Origin: Flavobacteriaceae bacterium
GTDB lineage: Bacteria > Bacteroidota > Bacteroidia > Flavobacteriales > Flavobacteriaceae
DNA length: 11,809 nucleotides
NCBI GenBank assembly: GCA_023301205.1
Contig: JALZVC010000044.1
Location: 1 to 11,809 of the forward strand
Reading direction: 5' to 3'
Both the position numbers and the translations under genes were made by a program. The notes beneath the pieces are model-generated. The model was not told the DNA's origin. It did not search any database and saw only the letters and a program-made list of their open reading frames with translations. Within the stretch, counting starts at the first letter, position 1. Each line of letters begins with the position of its first letter. This document shows positions 1-7,038 of the stretch, piece after piece.

Positions 1-26
1 ATAATAGTGCGTAGTTGTTTTTTAAG

Positions 27-1358
27 CTATAGCAGTCCTCTTGCTTTTATCTCTAGGTACTTATTGATGGTATTAACCGTTAGGTCTTCTGGAGCGGTTA
101 GAATGGTTTGAATTCCTCTTTTTTGGAGTTCTCTAACCATTAATTTTTTATCAAACTGGAATTGCTGAGCAATAGTTTGGTCATAAATTTCTGGTATAGA
201 TTGCGCATTAACCTCACTCAATACTCGCAATTCTGTATTTTCAAAAAAGACCACAACTAATACGTGTTTCTTCGCTATTGCTTGCAAATAGGGTAGTTGT
301 CTGTGTAAAGCTGATATATGCTCAAAGTTTGTATACAGCATTATCAAACTCCTTTGCGTGATACGTTGTTTTATAAAAGCTTGTAGTGTACTAAAATCAT
401 TGTCTAAAAACTGAGTATTTGTATTGTATAGTCCGTCAAGAATATTGTTTAAATAGGTTTTCTTAGCATATGCAGGGAGGAAATTTCCTATTTTATGAGA
501 AAAATCAAGCAGTCCAACTTTGTCATTCTTTTTTAATGCAATGTTGCTAAAAGCTAGTGAGCTGTTTATAGCGTAATCTAATAATTTAAGCCCCTTAAAG
601 GGCATTTTCATTACTCTACTAGTATCAATAACATTATAAACGGGTTGCATTTTTTCATCTTGGTATTGATTTACCATTAGTGAACCAGCCTTTGCTGTTG
701 CTTTCCAGTTTACATTACGCACATCGTCTCCTACTACATAATTCTTTATTTGTTCAAACTCCATGGTCTGGCCAATGCGACGTATTTTCTTTAAACCAGC
801 AATACTCAATCTATTGTCTATGGCGAGAAAATCATATTTTTTCATCTGAACGAATGACGGGTACACTTTTACAAGTTGTTCATTATCAAAAACATAACGC
901 TTCCGAAGTAACCCTATTTCCGAAGAAGTATAGCAGTTCAATTTTCCGAAGCTATATTCTCCGCGCTCCACTGGCCGAACGGTATATTGAAACGTTTTTA
1001 GTTGTTTCCCTTTTATAAAAATTGTCTTATCAAAATCTCTTTTCTGAAATTGAATAGGTAGTTCATCAATTATTAATAATTCTATTTTAAAGGTATATCT
1101 GTTGTCTAATTGAATATTCACCTCATTAGGGTCGCTATTGCTAAATTTTTCTGGTAAAATTCTTTTTCCTTTTAGACCTGTTCCACTCCATAGCATACTA
1201 GCTTCAATAATTAACAATAAGCCAAAACCTAAAAATATGAGCCAGACGACACCATAGATGACTGGTTGCCAAAAACTAACTAAAAAGCATACAGATAGCA
1301 ACGCTAGCGCATAAAAAAAGCGTGGTGTTAAATAAAGTGATTTAAAGAATTTGATCAA
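27..1358 (-). CDS. DUF58-family membrane-anchored protein, partner of MoxR
   Basis: This 443-residue protein is the presumed membrane-tethered partner of the MoxR ATPase encoded just upstream. Two hydrophobic segments (about residues 14-30 and 33-52) form an N-terminal hairpin. A beta-rich stretch follows (about 75-170), then the DUF58 signature at about 200-233, with VVGDDVRNVNWKATA as its core. After that comes a von Willebrand A-like fold in which VIDTSR (243-248) takes the place of the metal-binding DxSxS loop; the second serine is absent, so metal binding is doubtful. The start is a TTG (1358-1356). The reading frame opens right after the in-frame TAA of moxR, leaving only ATT and TTG as early starts, and the TTG retains the expected N-terminal membrane segments. 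It is the last gene seen in its operon; the 26 bases after it show nothing. DUF58 assignment is confident, molecular role unknown. Confidence 0.9.
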   Translation of the reverse strand: MIKFFKSLYLTPRFFYALALLSVCFLVSFWQPVIYGVVWLIFLGFGLLLIIEASMLWSGTGLKGKRILPEKFSNSDPNEVNIQLDNRYTFKIELLIIDELPIQFQKRDFDKTIFIKGKQLKTFQYTVRPVERGEYSFGKLNCYTSSEIGLLRKRYVFDNEQLVKVYPSFVQMKKYDFLAIDNRLSIAGLKKIRRIGQTMEFEQIKNYVVGDDVRNVNWKATAKAGSLMVNQYQDEKMQPVYNVIDTSRVMKMPFKGLKLLDYAINSSLAFSNIALKKNDKVGLLDFSHKIGNFLPAYAKKTYLNNILDGLYNTNTQFLDNDFSTLQAFIKQRITQRSLIMLYTNFEHISALHRQLPYLQAIAKKHVLVVVFFENTELRVLSEVNAQSIPEIYDQTIAQQFQFDKKLMVRELQKRGIQTILTAPEDLTVNTINKYLEIKARGLL

Positions 1359-1361
1359 AAT

Positions 1362-2360
1362 TTATCTTGGAATTTCTATAGATTGTGTAATCATTTCTAT
1401 TACTGTTTCTGGCGTCATTCCTTCCATTTCTCTTTCTGGTGATAGGATAACACGATGACGCAAAACTGGCGCTAAGCTTTTTTTAATATCATCTGGGGTT
1501 ACGAAATCTCGTCCATTTATAGCGGCATATGATTTTGAGGCATTCATTATAGCTAAAGAAGCACGAGGTGAACCACCAAGGTATAAATGTGGATGATTAC
1601 GTGTCTTGTCTACTATCTGCGCTATATATACAAATAGTTTGTCTTCAACCAATATTTCTTGTACTTGAGCTCTAAATTTCTTTAAATTTTCTGGTGTGAG
1701 CACTCCGTCAATTTGATCTTGTGGCATCACCTGTTTGCGGCTGTGGTGTGACTTAAGTATTTGTACCTCTTCATCTAGATTAGGGTATTCAACTTTTATT
1801 TTAAATAAGAATCGATCTAATTGAGCTTCTGGTAGGGCATAGGTACCTTCTTGTTCTACAGGATTCTGAGTAGCAAGTACTAAAAAAGGATATTCCATGA
1901 TATAACGATGTCCATCCATTGTAATTTGACGTTCTTCCATCACTTCAAAAAGTGCGGCTTGTGTTTTTGCAGGTGCTCTATTTATCTCGTCAATTAGAAT
2001 TACATTAGAAAAAATAGGTCCTTTTTTAAATTCAAACTCCGAGGACTTCATATTTAATATACTAGTACCCAGAACGTCACTTGGCATTAAATCTGGTGTA
2101 AATTGAATACGACTAAAGTCTGTTTTTAATGTTTTAGCAAATAATTTTGCCGTAATTGTTTTTGCAATTCCTGGAACTCCTTCTATTAATACGTGTCCAT
2201 TGGCTAATAGACTTACGATAAGCAATTCTATAAAGTCTTCTTGTCCAACAATGACTTTAGCTAATTGTTGCTTAATAGCTGCAACCGCATTTTTTAGTTC
2301 TTCTAAAGGGATACGGTTATTAAAATGAAGTTCATCATTTTGTGCTTCAAGATTGTCCAT
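1362..2360 (-). CDS. MoxR-family AAA+ ATPase
   Basis: A cytosolic AAA+ ATPase of the MoxR subfamily. These enzymes are thought to act as chaperones that remodel or activate partner proteins, typically together with a VWA or DUF58 protein. The 332 residues are full length for the family. Visible motifs are Walker A GVPGIAKT (61-68), Walker B ILIDEI (121-126) followed by NRAPAKTQAALFEVMEE, sensor-1 region LATQNP (162-167), the LDRFLF segment (181-186) with the likely arginine finger, and sensor 2 GGSPRA (262-267) in the C-terminal lid. All catalytic elements look intact. The ATG overlaps the end of the DUF4350 gene by 14 bases, and its TAA lies 3 bases before the DUF58 start in the same frame. 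The family call is very secure; the substrate is unknown. It should not be equated with methanol dehydrogenase MoxR, because no such enzyme is nearby. Confidence 0.96.
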   Translation of the reverse strand: MDNLEAQNDELHFNNRIPLEELKNAVAAIKQQLAKVIVGQEDFIELLIVSLLANGHVLIEGVPGIAKTITAKLFAKTLKTDFSRIQFTPDLMPSDVLGTSILNMKSSEFEFKKGPIFSNVILIDEINRAPAKTQAALFEVMEERQITMDGHRYIMEYPFLVLATQNPVEQEGTYALPEAQLDRFLFKIKVEYPNLDEEVQILKSHHSRKQVMPQDQIDGVLTPENLKKFRAQVQEILVEDKLFVYIAQIVDKTRNHPHLYLGGSPRASLAIMNASKSYAAINGRDFVTPDDIKKSLAPVLRHRVILSPEREMEGMTPETVIEMITQSIEIPR

Positions 2361-3570
2361 CTGTTTTTTGTTTAAATTGTGAAATTGTTTTAAATAATTG
2401 TTCCAGATCGCTTTGCGTGGTCAGCTGGTCATTCTGGTATTGTATTTTTTCAATTAAAGTGAAAATTGCTGTAGTATCTTCTAATGTGTTTCCACTTCTA
2501 GCTGCAACTGTTTTAATAAAACGTCTATCTACTTTTTCTTTAGGCAAACGAAGTCGAGTTCTAACAAACTCTGTAAATAGATTTATTTGTTTTAGTGCTA
2601 TTTTATGATGCTGTTTTTTATCAAGATACATTCCAGATATGGTTTGTGTATACTCAAAAGTCTTGTTTTTTAAAGGTGTCACAATAGGTATGTTACGTTG
2701 TTTACGTTTTCCTTCAAAAAGAACAAAAAGAACTACACCTATAAGTACTAAATAATAGGCCCATTTTAGATACTTATTTGTAAGAATAGCTTTTAGGGGA
2801 GAAATATTAATTTTCTTTCCAGTTTTATAATAGTTATCCCATATTAGTTTATCATGTTCTGGTATGTATGATAATGCTTTTTCTGATAACTCATGATTGT
2901 TCTCAGTTAACAAACCGTAATTACTGAAGATTTGTGGCTGTAAATGAATAAAAATTTTACCATCTCCAAAGGGAGCTTCAATAAAATTAATCTTGGGATT
3001 AGTGATTTTTAGCGTGTCGTTATAAATTTGGGATAGCCCTAAAACCCTTTGATCTAGTGTGTCTATTTCTTTAAAATAAATTACAGGAAATTCTTTTTTT
3101 AAGCGATAAGCTTCTTCAGCGTTTAAATTTTTATTTGTGAAATTAAGTAAAGGTTCCGAACCAATGTTATCTAATAAATAATCACTAGACGTCTTTAATG
3201 ACAAGGTATCACTTAATTTTTGGGGGATGGATTCGGAAGCAATAAAAACAGTATTTCCTTTATGAGTCCACTCTAGAAGGTCTTCAACTTCTGCGGGGTC
3301 AAATTCAATAAAATTATTTAAAAAGAAATAGGTACCTGCTAATGTAGAGTCTTTTAAAACTTCAAAAGGAGGTCTATTAACTTCAATAAAACGGTCTCCT
3401 AATTTATTAGAAAGCAAGTCGTGAAATACATAAGTGCCTAAGGGGGTTTTATCAAATTTACTATAACTAGGAAACCAACTTAAAGGATGTTTTTTAGTAG
3501 CTTCTGCGTATACCAGGACCGCTAAGACGACAATAAATGCAGTGAATAATAATTTCTGAAATTTAGACAT
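2347..3570 (-). CDS. DUF4350 domain-containing membrane protein
   Basis: A 407-residue protein with an N-terminal signal anchor (about 7-22), an extracytoplasmic DUF4350-like domain (about 35-235), a second membrane span (about 268-286) followed by basic residues (GKRKQRN), and a cytosolic helical C-terminal domain (about 300-400). DUF4350 domains are related to class I glutamine amidotransferase-like/GldG-type folds but lack known enzymatic activity; I see no catalytic Cys-His pair and the domain has no cysteine. The C-terminal part includes the segment FVRTRLRLPKEKVDRRF followed by helices rich in Leu, Ile and Phe. It overlaps the DUF4129 gene upstream by 8 bases and moxR downstream by 14, so translational coupling is likely. 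In related loci it sits next to MoxR and DUF58. I infer that it connects something outside the inner membrane with the cytosolic ATPase; this is not shown. Confidence 0.85.
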   Translation of the reverse strand: MSKFQKLLFTAFIVVLAVLVYAEATKKHPLSWFPSYSKFDKTPLGTYVFHDLLSNKLGDRFIEVNRPPFEVLKDSTLAGTYFFLNNFIEFDPAEVEDLLEWTHKGNTVFIASESIPQKLSDTLSLKTSSDYLLDNIGSEPLLNFTNKNLNAEEAYRLKKEFPVIYFKEIDTLDQRVLGLSQIYNDTLKITNPKINFIEAPFGDGKIFIHLQPQIFSNYGLLTENNHELSEKALSYIPEHDKLIWDNYYKTGKKINISPLKAILTNKYLKWAYYLVLIGVVLFVLFEGKRKQRNIPIVTPLKNKTFEYTQTISGMYLDKKQHHKIALKQINLFTEFVRTRLRLPKEKVDRRFIKTVAARSGNTLEDTTAIFTLIEKIQYQNDQLTTQSDLEQLFKTISQFKQKTDGQS

Positions 3571-4318
3571 TTGTTACGGGTATTTTTTGTTCTAAATCCT
3601 TGAATTGCTGTTCTGCCTTTTGGTAGTCATTTTGAGTCACAACAAAGTTTCCATACCATATAGAATCATAAATTGTCGTTATTTTTCTGAAACCTGAATT
3701 TATTGAAGTTTCAGAAATTTCATTGAAATATTCAGAATTAGTTTTATCAAATTCATAGTCAATTAATTCAGATTCTGTTAATCGCTTTAGAATTAAAAGA
3801 TAGTAATACCGTACTGCGAGCCTATAGTCATTATTCTGTAGCGCTTTTTGAATCAGTTTTTCTATGTCTTTAGATTTGATAATTTTCTCTTCTTCCGAAA
3901 AGAAAACACCCGCAGTTTCTTGAGAGGCTAGAATCTTTGAACCAGGATTTAATCTAATGACTAACCAGACAATAAACGCAATGCAACCCGCTAAAAATAA
4001 ATAGGGGAGTAATTGTAATAGGATTGCTAAAAAAGTACCCCCTTCAACATCCCCAAACAACCAGTTTATAAATTCGCCCCAAACACGGCTTATCCAATCT
4101 TTAAAACGAGTCCACCAGTTATCGTTTTTTACTTCTTTATAATCAAATTCTTTGTCAATTTTGTAATCTTCAATTTTTGAGTCGTCAAAAAAAATGGGGC
4201 TTACCCCGCTATCTACATCATACTGGATTACCGCAGTTGATTCTACCTGGGTTGAATCCTGCGGGTTCGCAACTACAAGAGTAGTGACAAACAATAAAAT
4301 GTAAATAATTCTATACAT
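3563..4318 (-). CDS. DUF4129 domain-containing membrane protein
   Basis: A 251-residue protein with a cleavable-looking signal peptide (1 to about 17, cut near VVA-NP), an acidic extracytoplasmic segment (18 to about 65), a tryptophan-rich amphipathic stretch (68-88; Trp at 68, 69, 75, 80 and 86), one membrane span (about 96-121), and a cytosolic C-terminal DUF4129 domain (about 140-246). The hallmark helix pair YRLAVRYYYLLILKRL (165-180) and the IYDSIWYGN segment (216-224) are both present. DUF4129 proteins commonly occur next to MoxR/DUF58 genes and are sometimes fused to transglutaminase-like domains; no such fusion is seen here. It overlaps the DUF4350 gene by 8 bases and follows the upstream membrane-protein gene by 3 bases. 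Function is unknown; the domain arrangement resembles that of the DUF4350 protein, with a helical domain hung from a single span into the cytosol. Confidence 0.85.
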   Translation of the reverse strand: MYRIIYILLFVTTLVVANPQDSTQVESTAVIQYDVDSGVSPIFFDDSKIEDYKIDKEFDYKEVKNDNWWTRFKDWISRVWGEFINWLFGDVEGGTFLAILLQLLPYLFLAGCIAFIVWLVIRLNPGSKILASQETAGVFFSEEEKIIKSKDIEKLIQKALQNNDYRLAVRYYYLLILKRLTESELIDYEFDKTNSEYFNEISETSINSGFRKITTIYDSIWYGNFVVTQNDYQKAEQQFKDLEQKIPVTNV

Positions 4319-4321
4319 TTA

Positions 4322-5191
4322 TTAAGCCTCTGTTCCTATGCTATCAATAGTCTCAATAGTACCTGTGAAGTTTTTCTTCTCATTCAGGTTGAAATAGACA
4401 AATGCAGTCGCAATTACTAGAATAGCCTGTAATAAATACTGTGCAATTAATGAAATTGCATTGAGTAGTGTATAAACCCAGTCAAACATATCTAAAGGGT
4501 TCGCAGAAACTTCATCCATTACAGCAAACGTATTTAGCAACGTGTAAATAACAAGGGGTAATTGAAAAATAAGATTTACTACAGAATAAATAACATATAT
4601 TACAATGTATGTACCAAATGTAATCCACCATTCATTTTTAATAAAAGTAAAACTCTCACTTATAGTGTCCATAGCATCCCTTTTTTGAAATACATGTATT
4701 GCATAGGCGGTCCCAAAAGCGACACCAGCATATATTCCTGGAATAAAACATAACATAATCCCTACACCAGTAATAAGGACAATCATAAAACCAAGACCTA
4801 TTAAGCTCCAGAAATTAGCGCGAACACCGTCAGCAACTTCTTCCTCTTTAGCTTCTCCATTGTTATTGATGTACGATTTTATATAGTTGAGTACTGTACC
4901 ATATAATAATCCGAAATAGGCAACCCCAGCTAACAGCATTACTAATAAACTAATAATTACAGTACCTGTAAAAACTTCAAAACCACCGCTACTAGGGTTA
5001 AAGCCGTCCAAACCTCCCAGAGCGGTCTGCGTGTACATACTAGCACCAATAACCATAATAAGAAGCGCTGGCCCTGCAATTTTAAGAATCATTTTGCCAA
5101 GGGGCTTCCATTCTGACCTAATAAACTTAAAAGTATCAGTAATAATTTCACCAATATCACGCTGTTTCTTAAATTGTATTTTCTCGTTCAT
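4322..5191 (-). CDS. Multi-pass inner-membrane protein with duplicated FxFIxxEW motif
   Basis: A 289-residue polytopic membrane protein that I cannot give a gene name. About six hydrophobic segments are visible (roughly 36-54, 74-98, 130-149, 151-166, 191-213, 242-268). An internal repeat is clear: FKFIRSEW (21-28) and FTFIKNEW (181-188) each precede a hydrophobic segment, implying two related halves. This pattern resembles membrane domains described as glycerophosphoryl-diester-phosphodiesterase-like or DUF975-like, but no phosphodiesterase catalytic domain is present, so an enzymatic name is not justified. The gene overlaps the end of the SpoIIM-family gene by 23 bases and ends 3 bases before the DUF4129 gene, placing it firmly in the operon. 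It probably acts as a membrane component of the same system; its substrate, if any, is unknown. Confidence 0.75.
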   Translation of the reverse strand: MNEKIQFKKQRDIGEIITDTFKFIRSEWKPLGKMILKIAGPALLIMVIGASMYTQTALGGLDGFNPSSGGFEVFTGTVIISLLVMLLAGVAYFGLLYGTVLNYIKSYINNNGEAKEEEVADGVRANFWSLIGLGFMIVLITGVGIMLCFIPGIYAGVAFGTAYAIHVFQKRDAMDTISESFTFIKNEWWITFGTYIVIYVIYSVVNLIFQLPLVIYTLLNTFAVMDEVSANPLDMFDWVYTLLNAISLIAQYLLQAILVIATAFVYFNLNEKKNFTGTIETIDSIGTEA

Positions 5192-6140
5192 AATTACGTT
5201 TTAATTTGATTGGATATATAATATAATAGAATATGATAAGAGCTAATGAACTACCTATAATAAAAATAGCAAGCCAGTCTGGCATTTCTGTATGTCTGGT
5301 AACAAAGCCTTCTAAAAAGCCAGCAATAATAAAGAATGGGATAGTACTAATTAATATTTTAACGCCGTCTTTTGCACCTCTAACAAAAGATTGAAGTCTT
5401 GTATAGGTGCCGGGAAATAGAATACTGTTACCAATAACCAGTCCTGCACAGCCTGCAATTATAATTACTGAAATCTCAATCGTACCGTGAATCCATATGG
5501 TACGAACAGACTCCCAAAGTAACCCTTTTTCGTAGAAAAAATATTGAAAAGAACCAAGCATAATAGCATTTTTCATAATGATATAAAGCGTTCCTAAGCT
5601 CAACAAAACTCCAAAAGCAAAGGCCATTAAGGCAACTCTTATATTATTAATAGTAATGCCAAGGAACATTTCTAATTCGTTCATGTCCTTATATACTGCC
5701 ATTGGATCCCCTTGTTCTATATTATCTAGGGTCATATTTACATAGCCATCTCCTAAAATGAGTCTTACAAAGTCACTATCTGTCGCAGCGCTATATGCAC
5801 CTACAATGCTAAAAAGTAAAAAGGTGAGAAATGTTATTAACAACTGTTTGTGGTATTTTGAAAAAAAGAGAGGAAACTCTTTAGTGTAAAAAGTAATAAA
5901 GCGTGATCTGCTTTCTCTTTTTGTTTTATAAATTTTTTGATGCGCTAGTACGGATAGCCCATTTAGGTAGTTTAGTGTATTACTTCCTGGGTAAAATGTT
6001 TGCGCAAAACTAAGGTGATCTGTAACTTCTACATACAATTCACTAAGCTCATCTGGATTTATCTGAGTATTATTTTTAAGAACACTTTCAAATCTTAACC
6101 ATTTATCCTTATTTTGCTTTGCAAAAGCAGCTTCGCGCAT
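5169..6140 (-). CDS. SpoIIM (stage II sporulation protein M)-family membrane protein
   Basis: A 323-residue membrane protein of the SpoIIM/DUF95 family. A cytosolic N-terminal helical region (1 to about 95) precedes about five membrane spans (roughly 98-117, 168-190, 220-243, 262-280, 290-310). The family motif IHGTIEI (217-223) is intact. The reading frame extends 27 codons further upstream to 6221, but that would overlap the divergent RDD gene. The ATG at 6140-6138, giving MREAAFAKQNKDKW, fits family N-termini better, so I chose it. SpoIIM helps engulfment in spore-formers; this organism type does not sporulate, and in other phyla the family travels with MoxR, DUF58 and RDD genes with unknown function. 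It is the first gene of the minus-strand operon and overlaps the next gene by 23 bases. A possible promoter lies just upstream, reaching into the RDD gene. Confidence 0.88.
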   Translation of the reverse strand: MREAAFAKQNKDKWLRFESVLKNNTQINPDELSELYVEVTDHLSFAQTFYPGSNTLNYLNGLSVLAHQKIYKTKRESRSRFITFYTKEFPLFFSKYHKQLLITFLTFLLFSIVGAYSAATDSDFVRLILGDGYVNMTLDNIEQGDPMAVYKDMNELEMFLGITINNIRVALMAFAFGVLLSLGTLYIIMKNAIMLGSFQYFFYEKGLLWESVRTIWIHGTIEISVIIIAGCAGLVIGNSILFPGTYTRLQSFVRGAKDGVKILISTIPFFIIAGFLEGFVTRHTEMPDWLAIFIIGSSLALIIFYYIIYPIKLKRNYERENTI

Positions 6141-6151
6141 ATGTGCAGAGT

Positions 6152-6188
6152 TTTTACCAAAGAAACATATTAAATGGATAATTTTCAA
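6152..6188 (-). promoter_or_regulatory. Candidate promoter of the SpoIIM-to-DUF58 operon
   Basis: Read on the minus strand, TTG (6188-6186) lies 20 bases before TTTCTTTG (6165-6158). These resemble the Bacteroidota -33 (TTG) and -7 (TAnnTTTG) elements, with one mismatch in the -7 box (T instead of A at its second position). Transcription would begin near 6152, giving a leader of roughly a dozen bases before the ATG at 6140. The -33 element falls inside the first codons of the divergent RDD gene. The match is imperfect and untested. Confidence 0.35.
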
Positions 6189-6896
6189 ATAGAAACGGCT
6201 CAAAATGTTAACATTGTTCAAAATGTCTCAGGAGTGGGTGATCGCATTCTAGCATATTTAGTAGATGGAGTAATAATGGTTATATATTATATTATTGTTT
6301 TCTTATTACTAATAGGCACTATTGACGCACTAGGTGATAGTGCTACTTTTTTAATATTTATGGCAATACTGCTTCCTGTTTTGGTTTATCATTTGTTATT
6401 TGAGATGTTCTGGAATGGAAGAAGTCCTGGTAAGGCCTTGCTTAAATTAAGGGTTGTTAAATTAGATGGTTCTAAACCAGCGTTCTCTAATTATTTATTA
6501 AGATGGTTATTGCGAGCCATAGATATTGCTTTAGCATCTGGTTCTGTCGCTTTAGTCACCATTTTGTTAAATGGACGTGGACAACGTTTAGGAGATTTAG
6601 CGGCTGGCACTACTGTTATTTCAGAAAAAACACCTGTTGCTTTTTCTCAAACAATCCTCACAGATATTCCAGAGGGATACGAAGCTAAATATCCGCAAGT
6701 AACAGTTTTTAGTGATGCAGAAATGCAAACGATAAAGAAGATATATATGGAAAACAAATACAAAGGCAATCATAATGTCATATTACGTCTAGCGAATCGT
6801 GTTTCTAAGGTTATGGAAGTGGAAATTGATGAAATGCCTATAGCGTTTGTAGATAAGGTGATTAAGGACTACAATTACTATACGCAGCAAATGTAA
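6174..6896 (+). CDS. RDD family membrane protein
   Basis: A 240-residue membrane protein. The RDD domain (about 20-150) shows the family's conserved residues: GVGDRILAYLVDGVIM (21-35; Arg24 and Asp31), the middle EMFWNGRSPGKALLKLRVV segment (77-95), LLRWLLRAID (108-117), and RLGDLAAGTTVI (138-149). Hydrophobic segments lie at about 31-50, 56-76 and 115-133. After the domain comes a soluble tail (about 160-240) with helices DAEMQTIKKIYMENK and LRLANRVSKVMEV. Some RDD proteins are reported to have Na+/H+ antiport activity, but this one could equally be a subunit or factor of the neighbouring system. It diverges from the SpoIIM-family gene with only 33 bases between the two starts, and RDD, SpoIIM and MoxR/DUF58 genes are often found together. 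No clear plus-strand -7 box was found; any promoter must lie within the 5' part of the SpoIIM gene. Confidence 0.9.
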   Translation: MDNFQIETAQNVNIVQNVSGVGDRILAYLVDGVIMVIYYIIVFLLLIGTIDALGDSATFLIFMAILLPVLVYHLLFEMFWNGRSPGKALLKLRVVKLDGSKPAFSNYLLRWLLRAIDIALASGSVALVTILLNGRGQRLGDLAAGTTVISEKTPVAFSQTILTDIPEGYEAKYPQVTVFSDAEMQTIKKIYMENKYKGNHNVILRLANRVSKVMEVEIDEMPIAFVDKVIKDYNYYTQQM

Positions 6897-7038
6897 TTCA
6901 TTAGATTACTTGTAAGGCCATATATTGGCGAATAGCTTGCTTTGTAACTAAGAAGTCAACATAAGATAAAGTACGCAATCTATAGTGTTGTAATTCCATC
7001 TTTTAATCCGAAATTTAAAGTTTAATAGTCGCTAATAT

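Noticed and set aside
680..1018. Plus-strand 112-codon ORF within the DUF58 gene
   Set aside because: It lies wholly opposite a well-supported DUF58 frame and shows no recognisable domain; treated as a shadow. The same holds for open frames at 2342-2608, 4562-4753, 6503-6688, 7233-7481 and 10796-11080.
27..2360. Interpretation as a Bat (Bacteroides aerotolerance) operon
   Set aside because: MoxR and DUF58 genes fit, but no BatA/BatB VWA membrane proteins or TPR BatC-like protein are present; the DUF4350/DUF4129/SpoIIM/RDD companions point to a different module.
6141..6221. Longer SpoIIM start at 6221
   Set aside because: It would overlap the divergent RDD start by 48 bases, and the extra 27 residues do not resemble family N-termini; the Met at 6140 is preferred.
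6921..6945. Weak hairpin GCCA-loop-TGGC as a terminator after the RDD gene
   Set aside because: The stem is only four base pairs and no T run follows, so it is not a credible terminator.
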